From contig NZ_JBKTWO010000009.1 in assembly GCF_047249845.1 (NCBI RefSeq), forward strand, positions 14,928-78,927: 64,000 bases of DNA, in the 5' to 3' direction. The stretch is from Thomasclavelia sp047249845 (GTDB taxonomy: Bacteria; Bacillota_I; Bacilli_A; Erysipelotrichales; Coprobacillaceae). Positions 45,399 to 53,083 of the stretch are shown here, one piece after another. The position numbers were made by a program, and so were the translations under genes. Under the pieces are notes generated by a model, which was not told where the DNA came from, searched no databases, and was given only the letters and a program-made list of their open reading frames with translations. Each line of letters begins with the position of its first letter. The stretch's first letter is position 1.

Positions 45399-45420
45399 AA
45401 AAAAAGAGGATATACCCTCA
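45399..45420 (-). terminator. Terminator of argF
   Basis: On the minus strand, GAGGG-TATA-TCCTC (one G-T pair) is followed by seven T, about 40 nt after the argF stop. Confidence 0.65.
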
Positions 45421-45455
45421 ATAAACTAAAAATCAGTTCATATCTTATATCTTCT

Positions 45456-46445
45456 TTATTTTCTTCCTAAAGTTGCAACCATTACTGCCTTAATAGTATG
45501 CATTCTATTCTCTGCCTCATCAAAAACAACAGAATTTTGGCTTCTAAATACCTCATCTTCAACTTCCCGAATATCAATTCCCTGCTCATATTTTTCTTTA
45601 GCAAGTGTTGTTTCAAAATCATGGAAAGATGGTAAACAGTGCATAAATAAAGTTTTATCATTACCTGTTTTTGCCATCATTTCTTGAGTTACTTTATAAG
45701 GTGATAATAATTTTACTCGTTTTGGATATAATTCTTCAGCTTCCCCCATTGAAACCCAAATATCTGTATAAATGACATCAGCATCTTTAACAGCTTTTTC
45801 AACATTATCTGTGATAGTTAAGCTTCCGCCAGATTTAGTTGCCTCTTCTTTACAATATGCCACTACTTCAGGATCCATCTCCAATTCACTTGGTCCTAAA
45901 GCTACAAAGTGCATTCCCATCTTTGCAGCTCCATACATTAAACCATAACAAACATTATTACGAATATCACCTGTAAATACAAATTTAATTTCATTTAATG
46001 GTTTATCTAAGTGTTCTTCAATCGTTAAGAAATCAGCTAAAGTTTGGGTTGGATGATCCACATCGGTTAACCCATTCCACACTGGCACCCCTGAATAATC
46101 ACGCAATGCTTCGACTGTACTTTGATCAAAGCCCCTAAATTCAATTCCATCATACATTCTACCTAATACTTTTGCAGTATCTTCAATTGATTCTTTTTTA
46201 CCCATTTGCGAATTAGATAAGAAGGTTACATGCCCACCTTCATCCAATACAGCAACTTCAAAAGCACATCTTGTTCTTGTTGAAGTTTTTTCAAATAATA
46301 AGACGATATTTTTACCAGCTAAACTATTACCTAAAATTCCTTTCTTTTTATCAGCTTTTAATTTATGAGCTAAATCTAATAAATATCTAATTTCTTCTTT
46401 TGAATAATCTTTGAGTGTTAAAAAACTTCTTCCATGTAAATCCAT
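45456..46445 (-). CDS. argF: Ornithine carbamoyltransferase
   Basis: This 329-aa enzyme transfers carbamoyl phosphate to ornithine, forming citrulline. The carbamoyl-phosphate motif STRTRCAFEVA, the HPTQTLADFL segment, the ornithine loop (DIWVSMGEA) and the catalytic MHCLPSFHD are present. The gene is apart from argCJB and argGH. It has its own predicted promoter (46470-46498) and terminator and lies just downstream of a 61-aa gene and hflX. Anabolic use fits the other arg genes; a catabolic role (ArcB) is not excluded, but no arcA or arcC is adjacent. Confidence 0.96.
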   Translation of the reverse strand: MDLHGRSFLTLKDYSKEEIRYLLDLAHKLKADKKKGILGNSLAGKNIVLLFEKTSTRTRCAFEVAVLDEGGHVTFLSNSQMGKKESIEDTAKVLGRMYDGIEFRGFDQSTVEALRDYSGVPVWNGLTDVDHPTQTLADFLTIEEHLDKPLNEIKFVFTGDIRNNVCYGLMYGAAKMGMHFVALGPSELEMDPEVVAYCKEEATKSGGSLTITDNVEKAVKDADVIYTDIWVSMGEAEELYPKRVKLLSPYKVTQEMMAKTGNDKTLFMHCLPSFHDFETTLAKEKYEQGIDIREVEDEVFRSQNSVVFDEAENRMHTIKAVMVATLGRK

Positions 46446-46469
46446 TATTAATCCCCCTTTATTTTATTA

Positions 46470-46498
46470 ATTTTAACAAAAATAAAAGCAATAATCAA
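46470..46498 (-). promoter_or_regulatory. argF promoter embedded in the upstream terminator arm
   Basis: On the minus strand, TTGATT (46498-46493) and TAAAAT (46475-46470) are 17 bp apart. The -35 hexamer is part of the right arm of the palindromic terminator of the 61-aa gene. Confidence 0.55.
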
Positions 46499-46514
46499 CT
46501 AGTTGATTATTGCT
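46487..46514 (-). terminator. Terminator between the 61-aa gene and argF
   Basis: A perfect 28-nt palindrome (two 14-nt arms, AGCAATAATCAACT and its complement) is followed on the minus strand by TTTATTTTT. The stop codon of the 61-aa gene lies in it. Confidence 0.8.
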
Positions 46515-46684
46515 GGTTTTTCTTCCTTTTCAAACATCTCACTGATGTTGTCTTTAGATTGGATGATTAATTCCCTAACCTGTTTTAATGTTTCATCTGT
46601 AATCAAAATATCAAACGCTTCTTTAGCTGTTGTTGCTTCAACCGCAATTGCCAAATCTAAACGAAATAATTTTTTTTCATCCAT
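46499..46684 (-). CDS. 61-residue protein of unknown function downstream of hflX
   Basis: A small acidic protein (EKKLFRLDLAIAVEATTAKE, then ITDETLKQVRELI). It has no signal or membrane segment and is probably alpha/beta. AAGGAGGTTT precedes the ATG, and the gene begins 13 nt after hflX, so it is a real member of that operon, which ends at the palindromic terminator. The family is not recognised. Its conservation next to hflX would be the best clue to function. Confidence 0.7.
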   Translation of the reverse strand: MDEKKLFRLDLAIAVEATTAKEAFDILITDETLKQVRELIIQSKDNISEMFEKEEKPAIIN

Positions 46685-46697
46685 GATAAAACCTCCT

Positions 46698-47924
46698 TTA
46701 ATTTTTTAATAAATACTTACTATACTTATTTATCTCTTTTGGATGCATTTCAACTTTTAGATAAATACTATTTTCTAAATACTGAAATTCTAACACTAAA
46801 TTATGTTGATGTAAATACTTGAATATCTCACCATCTTGATAAGGAATATTTAAATCATAAATAGCATAATCTTTAAAAAGGATATCACTGATAGTTTTTT
46901 CTAATTGATCTAATCCAATTCGCTCCTTAGCCGAAATAAAGACATATGGGTCTAACGGTACAATAAATCCATACTTGTTTAAATCAACTTTATTATATGC
47001 ATATATCATCGGTGTATCCTTTACTCCTAATTCCTCTAATACTAAATTAGTTGTTTTAATATAAGATTCATAATTAGGATTTGAAGTATCTACAACCTGA
47101 ATTAATAAATCTGCTTCAACAACTTCTTCTAATGTTGAACGAAAAGCCTGAATTAATTGATGTGGTAATCGTTCAATAAAACCGACTGTATCTGTAAGTA
47201 AACAAGGATGATGATTAATCATTACACTCCTTGTTGCTGTTTCTAAAGTTGCAAAGAGCATATCTTTTTGCAATACTTGCTTATCTTTATTAAGACAAAA
47301 AGCATTCATCAAAGTACTTTTACCACTATTAGTGTAACCAACTAAAGCTACTACTTTCATTTCATTGTTTTTACGTCTCTTTCGTTGATTCTGGCGCTGT
47401 CTAACTATTTTAGCTAATTGTTTTTTAGCTTGTAAAACATGATTTGCAATCAACCGGCGATCTAATTCTATCTGTTTTTCACCACTTCCACGAAAACCAG
47501 AACCTCCCTGTTGACTGTATAAATACTTTTTCATTCCTGCTAAACGTGGTAATAAATATTGCCCTTTAGCTATCTCAACTTGTAATTTAGCTTCTCTACT
47601 TTGAGCTCTAACTTCAAAAATACGCAAGATCAAATCAGTTCGGTCGGTTACTTCAATATCTAGTATATCTATTAGATTTTTTACTTGCAAAGGGGATAAT
47701 TCTTCATCAAAAATTACTACATCCACATCCTCCAGCAAAGCTCTGATTTCTTTAACTTTACCTGTACCAATATATAGTGAAGGATTAATCTTATCTAAAT
47801 TTTGAATACATTTTTTTGTTACTTTAATATTACATGCTTTACATAATTGTTCTAACTCTACCAATGAATTATCTAAGTCATAATTCATATCTTTATATCT
47901 TACTCCTACAATTAAGGCATTCAT
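46698..47924 (-). CDS. hflX: GTPase HflX
   Basis: HflX (408 aa) is a ribosome-binding GTPase that rescues or splits stalled ribosomes under stress. The N-terminal HflX domain (TGKVKEI, FDEELSPLQVKNL), the Arg/Lys-rich coiled linker with GGSGFRGSGEKQIELDRR, and the G domain with GYTNSGKST (G1), DTVGFIERLP (G3) and NKVD (G4) are all present. The C-terminal domain is of usual length. It heads a short operon with the 61-aa gene and is divergent from the YlbJ-like gene, with about 57 bp between them for both promoters. Confidence 0.95.
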   Translation of the reverse strand: MNALIVGVRYKDMNYDLDNSLVELEQLCKACNIKVTKKCIQNLDKINPSLYIGTGKVKEIRALLEDVDVVIFDEELSPLQVKNLIDILDIEVTDRTDLILRIFEVRAQSREAKLQVEIAKGQYLLPRLAGMKKYLYSQQGGSGFRGSGEKQIELDRRLIANHVLQAKKQLAKIVRQRQNQRKRRKNNEMKVVALVGYTNSGKSTLMNAFCLNKDKQVLQKDMLFATLETATRSVMINHHPCLLTDTVGFIERLPHQLIQAFRSTLEEVVEADLLIQVVDTSNPNYESYIKTTNLVLEELGVKDTPMIYAYNKVDLNKYGFIVPLDPYVFISAKERIGLDQLEKTISDILFKDYAIYDLNIPYQDGEIFKYLHQHNLVLEFQYLENSIYLKVEMHPKEINKYSKYLLKN

Positions 47925-47981
47925 TTTTTCACCTCATCTAATTTTACCCTATCTTATCAAATATTACTAGAAGGAAAACAT

Positions 47982-48896
47982 ATGAAAAAATTAAATTACT
48001 ATTTTACTTTATTATTAGTTGCATTTATAACATTATTTTCATTCTTTAATATGTTTCAAATCGTTTCACTATCTAACAATGTAATTAAAATTGTGATCAA
48101 TAATCTTTTACCATCTCTTTTACCTTTTATGATCTTAATTTCTTTATGTTTATCATTAGGTTTATTGAATCTTTTTAGTTATTTAATTCAATGGTTTTTT
48201 AAACCATTATTTAAATTATCACCAATCATGTCTTCTATATACTTCATCTCTTTTTTTTGCGGTTATCCAACAAATGTTAAAATGATTAAAGAAGCTTATG
48301 AATTAAAATATATCGATAAAGATGAATTACAGCATTTATTATCAATTGCCTCATTTGCATCAATTTCTTTTATCTTTGTATCCTTAGATTTAGAAAATCC
48401 TGCAATCATTTATCTATGTCACTTAATTCCCAGTCTTATTAGAGCATTATTCTACCATAAACATTATTCATTTCAGACTCTTCAAGAGTCTCTTATCAAA
48501 CTTAAGCAACCACATCTAAATTTTGTTGAGGCATTAAAACAAAGTATCCTTAGTTCTTGTTATGCTTTTATCTTTATTTTAGGTTATATGCTTGTTTTTC
48601 AATTTATTGGTTATGCTCTATCTCATGTAATCAACGATAGTTTTTTTTATGCTATTATTCAAGGTATTCTCGAATTTAGTTCAGGAAGTTTACAATTATT
48701 ACAATTTAAACATACACCATTAGTTTATAGTTTAATTTGTTTTAATTTATCATTTAGTGGTCTTAGTGTTATGATGCAGACAGATAACTTATTATATGGA
48801 ATTGATTATAGCTTTAAAAATTATTTTATGGCACGTTTATATCATGGCATATTTTCTTTTACAATTTGTTTAGTTATTTATACTTATATCTTATAA
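47982..48896 (+). CDS. YlbJ-like integral membrane protein (nucleoside-recognition/GATE type)
   Basis: A 304-aa polytopic protein with about eight hydrophobic helices. The pattern NNLLPSLLPFMILISLCL and ISFFCGYPTNVKMIKEAY is that of YlbJ/SpoIIM-associated GATE-domain proteins, and ILEFSSG occurs in the second half. YlbJ itself is sporulation-linked in Bacillus, but sporulation cannot be inferred from this gene alone. AAGGAAAAC lies ahead of the ATG. It stands alone, divergent from hflX. The transported or recognised ligand is unknown. Confidence 0.78.
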   Translation: MKKLNYYFTLLLVAFITLFSFFNMFQIVSLSNNVIKIVINNLLPSLLPFMILISLCLSLGLLNLFSYLIQWFFKPLFKLSPIMSSIYFISFFCGYPTNVKMIKEAYELKYIDKDELQHLLSIASFASISFIFVSLDLENPAIIYLCHLIPSLIRALFYHKHYSFQTLQESLIKLKQPHLNFVEALKQSILSSCYAFIFILGYMLVFQFIGYALSHVINDSFFYAIIQGILEFSSGSLQLLQFKHTPLVYSLICFNLSFSGLSVMMQTDNLLYGIDYSFKNYFMARLYHGIFSFTICLVIYTYIL

Positions 48897-49264
48897 TTAA
48901 ATTAATTTCAGTTCTTATCATACTCAAATCTTAACCAATAGAAATGAGATATGAATTATAAATAAAAAAATTCTACGGCTTATTAATTTGTTATAACGAT
49001 AATATAGTTATAGATAGTTAAACAAATACCTACTATATATTTTTATATTGTAAATCAACCGATTTAAATACAATTTTAAACTCAATAATTTTGAAATTAT
49101 TTTAATGATACACTATACCTTGTTATGTCAATATAAAATTATAAGTCATTATATTATTGTTTCTAATAATATAAGCGGAATTAATGAAGTATGAAATTTA
49201 GAATAATACTACTCTTTCATTATAAATCATGATATAATTGTTATAAATTAGAAGATGATTATAT
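48897..49264. other. AT-rich intergenic region, nothing supported
   Basis: About 370 bp between the YlbJ-like gene and the pilin-like gene. No gene or clear hairpin was seen. TTCATTATAAATCATGATATAATTG just before the pilin gene contains a plausible -10 (GATATAAT), which could start the pilin transcript. Confidence 0.35.
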
Positions 49265-49717
49265 ATGTCTAAAAAAATTAAATTTTATCATAAAAATAAG
49301 GGATTTACATTAGTAGAATTAATTGTTGTTTTAGTAATTCTAGCTATTCTTGCTGCACTGTTAATTCCTGCTTTAACTAGTTATATTGATAAAGCTAATG
49401 AATCAAAAGTAGAAGGTCAGCTAAGAATACTTTCTAATGCAGCTCAATCAGCTTATAATGAGACCTATGCTACATACCCTGAAATTAAAGGTGAATCTCA
49501 GGTTGTATATAATAAAGTTTCAAGTAATAGTACCCAACCTTGGGATGTACTATTTACAAAAAAAGTTAAATCATATATTGGAACAGATCTTGATATAAAT
49601 AATATTATTTCTATGGGATATTTTAATGGAAATTTAAAAATTTTTTATAAATATGGTGATTCAAAATATTTATATAGTAAAGAAAAGGATGGTACCGTTA
49701 CTATTGAAAAATATTAG
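49265..49717 (+). CDS. Type IV pilin-like protein (orphan prepilin)
   Basis: A 150-aa protein with a class III (type IV) prepilin leader: a basic 12-residue N-terminus, then KGFTLVELIVVLVILAIL with cleavage expected after the Gly and Glu at +5. A long N-terminal helix and a small globular C-terminal domain follow, as in type IV pilins and competence pseudopilins. No pilB, pilC, pilD or other pilin genes are near, so the assembly machinery must lie elsewhere. A strong terminator follows. It could be a major pilin, a ComGC-like subunit or an adhesin. Confidence 0.88.
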   Translation: MSKKIKFYHKNKGFTLVELIVVLVILAILAALLIPALTSYIDKANESKVEGQLRILSNAAQSAYNETYATYPEIKGESQVVYNKVSSNSTQPWDVLFTKKVKSYIGTDLDINNIISMGYFNGNLKIFYKYGDSKYLYSKEKDGTVTIEKY

Positions 49718-49730
49718 TATTATTGAAGTT

Positions 49731-49772
49731 ATATAAAAAGTAGGTAGAACAATATCTATCTACTTTTTATAT
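49731..49772 (+). terminator. Terminator of the pilin-like gene
   Basis: A long stem (AAAAAGTAGGTAG against CTATCTACTTTTT, one G-T pair) with a short loop, followed by an AT-rich tail. Confidence 0.82.
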
Positions 49773-49870
49773 AAAGTAAAAATATTAAATAATTTTAAAC
49801 TACTTTTCTCTACAATATATAGATAATATTAGAATATAATCTAAAAATATTATTATTTATAATTTAACAT

Positions 49871-49945
49871 AAATGATAATTATTATCATTTAGTATTGAC
49901 TATTAGTATAAAATAATATATTATAATAGTAACCATTACTATTAT
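49871..49945 (+). promoter_or_regulatory. perR promoter with two Fur/PerR-type operators
   Basis: TGATAATTATTATCA (49874-49888) is a perfect 7-1-7 Fur-family box, extended to a 21-nt palindrome (49871-49891). It abuts TTGACT (49896-49901) and TATTAT (49919-49924, 17-bp spacing; TATAAT overlaps at 49922). A second inverted repeat, ATAATAGTAA-CCA-TTACTATTAT (49923-49945), covers the likely start site. Self-regulation by PerR is the simplest reading. Confidence 0.75.
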
Positions 49946-49962
49946 ACAGAAGGAGGGAGCAT

Positions 49963-50346
49963 ATGACAAAGACCAGATATTCAAAACAAAGAGAACTCAT
50001 TTATAAAAATCTAAAGGCAAGATGTGATCATCCAACCGCAGAAATAATTTATACAGAATTAAAAAAAGATAATCCTGGTTTAAGTTTAGGAACAGTGTAT
50101 CGAAATTTGAACTTTTTAGCTGATGCTAAAATGATTAGAAAATTAGATGTAGGACAAACAACTGTACATTTTGATGCTGATCTTTCAGCTCACCATCATT
50201 TTATCTGCAATGAATGCCAACAAGTATATGACATTTTCTATGATGATGAAGTTATTAGTAATGATGCGCAAAAACAAACTGAACATAGAATCGAAAGAAC
50301 TGATCTTGTTTTCAGTGGAACTTGCAAAAAATGTTTAGAAAATTAG
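49963..50346 (+). CDS. perR: Fur-family peroxide-type regulator (PerR-like)
   Basis: A 127-aa Fur-family metalloregulator. The N-terminal winged helix (RYSKQRELIYKNL, LSLGTVYRNLNFL) is followed by the sensing region with His-rich HFDADLSAHHHFICNECQ and a C-terminal CKKC, giving two CxxC zinc pairs. The rubrerythrin gene 24 nt downstream points to PerR rather than Fur or Zur. The regulatory metal ligands cannot be confirmed without alignment. AGGAGGGAG precedes the ATG. Operators lie upstream. Confidence 0.88.
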   Translation: MTKTRYSKQRELIYKNLKARCDHPTAEIIYTELKKDNPGLSLGTVYRNLNFLADAKMIRKLDVGQTTVHFDADLSAHHHFICNECQQVYDIFYDDEVISNDAQKQTEHRIERTDLVFSGTCKKCLEN

Positions 50347-50370
50347 AAGGACAAATGGAGGAAACTAACT

Positions 50371-50955
50371 ATGACACTTAAAGGAACAAAAACGGCAAAT
50401 AATTTAATGCATGCTTTTGCGGGAGAAAGCCAAGCACGTAATCGTTACACTTATTATGCATCAATCGCTAAAAAAGAAGGTTTTGTACAAATTCAAAATA
50501 TCTTTTTAGAAACTGCAAATCAAGAAAAAGAACATGCTAAAAGATTAATGAAATTATTGAATAAAGATTTAGCGGGAGAAACTTTATATACCGAAGGAAA
50601 TTTCCCTGTATTATTAGGAACTACTGCAGAAAACTTAAAAGCTGCTGCAGCTGGTGAAAACGAAGAATACAGTGATATGTATCCAAGTTTTGCTAAAACA
50701 GCACGTGAAGAGGGATTTGAAGATATTGCAGCCGTATTAGATAGTATTGCAATTGCTGAAAAGCATCATGAAGAAAGATATTTAAAGTTATTAGCTGCTT
50801 TAGAAGCTGGTAATACATTTAAAAGAGAAACACCTGTAGTTTGGAAATGTAATAACTGTGGATTTGTATATGAAGGTTTAGAAGCACCAGAAAGATGTCC
50901 TGCTTGTGATCATCCTCAAGCTCACTTTGAAGTAAATACATTTTTCTTAGGATAA
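50371..50955 (+). CDS. rbr: Rubrerythrin
   Basis: Rubrerythrin (194 aa) reduces hydrogen peroxide to water in anaerobes. The N-terminal ferritin-like four-helix domain has the di-iron ExxH/ExxRH-type motifs (FAGESQARNRY, ANQEKEHAKRL, AREEGFEDIA, AEKHHEERY), and the C-terminal rubredoxin domain has CNNCGFVYEG and CPACDHPQAHF with the four Cys iron ligands. It follows perR by 24 nt with its own AATGGAGGAA site, so PerR control of its expression is very likely. The length is standard. Confidence 0.96.
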   Translation: MTLKGTKTANNLMHAFAGESQARNRYTYYASIAKKEGFVQIQNIFLETANQEKEHAKRLMKLLNKDLAGETLYTEGNFPVLLGTTAENLKAAAAGENEEYSDMYPSFAKTAREEGFEDIAAVLDSIAIAEKHHEERYLKLLAALEAGNTFKRETPVVWKCNNCGFVYEGLEAPERCPACDHPQAHFEVNTFFLG

Positions 50956-50961
50956 TTGATT

Positions 50962-50987
50962 GCCCCTGCTATAAAGGGGCTTTTTAT
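50962..50987 (+). terminator. Terminator of perR-rbr
   Basis: GCCCCT / AGGGGC with a 7-nt loop, followed by five T. Confidence 0.9.
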
Positions 50988-50991
50988 ATTG

Positions 50992-51023
50992 AAAAAAGAT
51001 GAGATAATTGATATTATCTCATC
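50992..51023 (-). terminator. Terminator of the 20-codon peptide unit
   Basis: An 11-bp perfect stem (GATGAGATAAT / ATTATCTCATC, 50998-51008 and 51013-51023) is followed by six T on the minus strand, back to back with the rbr terminator. Confidence 0.82.
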
Positions 51024-51049
51024 ACATATTATTATATATTTTTTCAAAT

Positions 51050-51112
51050 TTATCTAAAATATAGTTGATAACTAAATTTGATGATAGCAATTAATTCTTT
51101 TATATTTTTCAT
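51050..51112 (-). CDS. 20-residue amphipathic peptide in its own transcription unit
   Basis: GGAGGTGGC precedes an ATG that opens MKNIKELIAIIKFSYQLYFR. A promoter-like pair, TTGTCA (51179-51174) and TAGATA (51156-51151) at 17-bp spacing, lies upstream, and a strong terminator (50992-51023) lies downstream, so promoter, binding site, ORF and terminator are all present. A one-base deletion near codon 13 would extend it to INYILDKFEKIYNNM. The peptide is basic and amphipathic, a little like small toxins or phenol-soluble modulins. No homologue is recognised. Confidence 0.5.
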   Translation of the reverse strand: MKNIKELIAIIKFSYQLYFR

Positions 51113-51236
51113 TTTTGCCACCTCCTATGACTATATAATAACTCAACTTTTATCTAGCATCCATCGAATTTCATGACAATATTCTTACAATTTTGTAATA
51201 TTTAAATTTGTGATATAATGACTATGAGGTGCAATA

Positions 51237-51944
51237 ATGAAATTAATTATTTTATGGCTGATTAATACAATATTCGTTTTTCCATTAAAAATGATCACTT
51301 ATATTTTAAAAATAATATTTAAAATTATTAATAATATATATTTTTATAATTTAGATTGGGAATATATTAATACTATGGAAGGTCATGAATTTGAATACTT
51401 TACTAAAACACTTTTAGAAAAAAATGGTTTTAAACAAGTTACTGTAAGTCAAAGTAGTAGTGATTATGGAATTGATGTTCTAGCTACTAAAAATAAATAT
51501 AAATATGCAATTCAATGTAAACGTTATAACCAGAAAGTTGGAATTAAAGCTGTACAAGAGGCTAAAAGCGGTTGTGACTATTATCAATGTGATATTCCTG
51601 TAGTTTTTACTAATAATACTTTTAGTCCTGCTGCTATCAAACTTGCTAAAAGTACAGATGTAGAATTATGGGATAAAGAAACTCTTCATCACTATTTAAA
51701 AAAATCCAAACTACTTACTAAATCCCTGCCTTTTTATTATCCATTAATTTCTATTCTAATAATGATGCTAACTGGTTATTATTACTATTTATTAAAACAA
51801 GATTATTTATTAATTATTTTATTAGTTTGTCTATTTTTATTCTTTAGTATTATTATTAAAATATTTAAAGATAAAAGAAAATCTCCGTTAAAAATAACGG
51901 AGACTACTTATATGATTCATGATTATCGCGATACTATTAAATAG
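51237..51944 (+). CDS. Membrane-anchored Mrr-type restriction-endonuclease-like protein
   Basis: A 235-aa protein with an N-terminal hydrophobic stretch (1-36), a restriction-endonuclease-fold (Mrr_cat) domain (about 44-155) and two C-terminal membrane helices (about 168-205). The nuclease motif is complete in outline: Glu51/Glu53 in GHEFEYF, Asp80 in SDYGID, and QCK (93-95), the PD-(D/E)xK-type core, followed by a helix (VQEAKSGCDYY). Domains of this kind are thought to cut modified or foreign DNA. Membrane anchoring could place it at the entry point of DNA. The 3' end overlaps the convergent gene by 8 nt. Confidence 0.83.
   Translation: MKLIILWLINTIFVFPLKMITYILKIIFKIINNIYFYNLDWEYINTMEGHEFEYFTKTLLEKNGFKQVTVSQSSSDYGIDVLATKNKYKYAIQCKRYNQKVGIKAVQEAKSGCDYYQCDIPVVFTNNTFSPAAIKLAKSTDVELWDKETLHHYLKKSKLLTKSLPFYYPLISILIMMLTGYYYYLLKQDYLLIILLVCLFLFFSIIIKIFKDKRKSPLKITETTYMIHDYRDTIK
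51880..51904 (-). terminator. Terminator of the TIGR01906/trmL operon, inside the Mrr-like gene
   Basis: TCTCCGTTA / TAACGGAGA (51882-51890 and 51895-51903) with a 4-nt loop is followed by TTTTCTTTTAT on the minus strand. It lies within the last 20 codons of the convergent gene. Confidence 0.82.
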
Positions 51945-51955
51945 TATCGTTTATT
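51929..51955 (+). terminator. Terminator of the Mrr-like gene, inside the convergent gene
   Basis: CGATACTAT-TAA-ATAGTATCG (51929-51949), followed by TTTATTATTT. It overlaps the stop codons of both convergent genes. Confidence 0.8.
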
Positions 51956-52584
51956 ATTTGCTTTTGTTTATAATTATAAAACATCAAACAAGAACCAGCC
52001 AAAACTATTACAATTACAACTATTAAGATAAAACAATGCATAAAAAATGTTTCTGGTAAAATTCTAATTACCGGATCACTATGATAATCAAATATCCAAA
52101 AATCATTTCTAAAAACTAATTTATGAAATATTATAAAAGCATTATTAAAATCTAATGCTACAACGAACCCTAGCATTGAAGGTATAATAATCGTCAACAT
52201 TCCAGATAGTTTTAAAAAACGATATTCTTTTTCTCTTAATCGCTTCATAACCATTGGTATAGAAATTAACCCACTAATAACCATAAATACTTGAATTACT
52301 TCAAAAATAGTTTTAACTTCTTGAAAATGAATTCTCCCATTAGTTGACATAATAAAATCTGGTAAATTTAATTCTCCCTGATAAAAAATCGATTGATAAT
52401 TAATTAAAATATCATAATTTTCTTTTATTACTTTGATAGGCATTCCACTAGTAATATCAATATTTAAGTAATCTATATCAAAATAATACAATTGTTTAAA
52501 AAAAACAGTAAATACGATTGCAAACGAAATAAAAAAGATCATTAACATAATTGATAAAAAAATGTCTTTTTTATCATAACTCAT
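51937..52584 (-). CDS. TIGR01906 / DUF1461 family integral membrane protein
   Basis: A 215-aa protein with four membrane helices and the typical DPVIRILPETFFMHCF segment between helices 3 and 4, plus FDYHSD ahead of it, as in TIGR01906 family proteins of Firmicutes. A 50-residue extracytoplasmic loop with aromatic residues (YYFDIDYLNID) lies between helices 1 and 2. It overlaps trmL by 11 nt and is last in the operon aroE-rdgB-trmL. The function is unknown; some relatives are found with lipid or competence genes. Confidence 0.85.
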   Translation of the reverse strand: MSYDKKDIFLSIMLMIFFISFAIVFTVFFKQLYYFDIDYLNIDITSGMPIKVIKENYDILINYQSIFYQGELNLPDFIMSTNGRIHFQEVKTIFEVIQVFMVISGLISIPMVMKRLREKEYRFLKLSGMLTIIIPSMLGFVVALDFNNAFIIFHKLVFRNDFWIFDYHSDPVIRILPETFFMHCFILIVVIVIVLAGSCLMFYNYKQKQIINDTI

Positions 52585-53083
52585 ATAAGAAATCTTCTCC
52601 TTTTTGAACTTCTACTTTAGATAGATTAGGATAATTTTGCTGTCTTAAAACTTCATATATACAAATTGCTGCACAATTTGATAAGTTAAGGCTTCTAACT
52701 TTATCACTCATTGGAATTCTTAAACAACGCTCTAAATGTTTAGTTAAAATTTCTTTAGGAATTCCATCATGTTCATGACCAAAAAATAAATAATGCTCCT
52801 TATCATTATCACTAAAATCCTGATCAGTGTAACAAAGATGAGAATAACGTGTGAAAAAATGATATTCACCAGGATTTTTCTGTTCAAACTCTTCATAACT
52901 TTCATATACATTTAAATTTAAATCTTTAACATAATCTAATCCTGCACGTTTCATCTTTTTATCATCTAAGTCAAAACTCATTGGTTTAATGATATGTAAA
53001 CTTGTATTAGTAGCTACACAAGTTCTCATTATATTCCCTGTATTTTGAGGGATTGCTGGATGTACTAAAACAATATGATTCAT
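52574..53083 (-). CDS. trmL: tRNA (cytidine(34)-2'-O)-methyltransferase
   Basis: TrmL (169 aa) 2'-O-methylates the wobble nucleotide 34 of certain leucine tRNAs with S-adenosylmethionine. It is a minimal SPOUT protein: IPQNTGNIMRTCVAT near the N-terminus, FDLDDKKMKRAGLDY, the trefoil-knot segments FFGHEHDGIP and RIPMSDKVRSLNLSNCAA. Its single-nucleotide overlap with rdgB and 11-nt overlap with the TIGR01906 gene show one operon. The length is standard. Confidence 0.95.
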   Translation of the reverse strand: MNHIVLVHPAIPQNTGNIMRTCVATNTSLHIIKPMSFDLDDKKMKRAGLDYVKDLNLNVYESYEEFEQKNPGEYHFFTRYSHLCYTDQDFSDNDKEHYLFFGHEHDGIPKEILTKHLERCLRIPMSDKVRSLNLSNCAAICIYEVLRQQNYPNLSKVEVQKGEDFLYEL

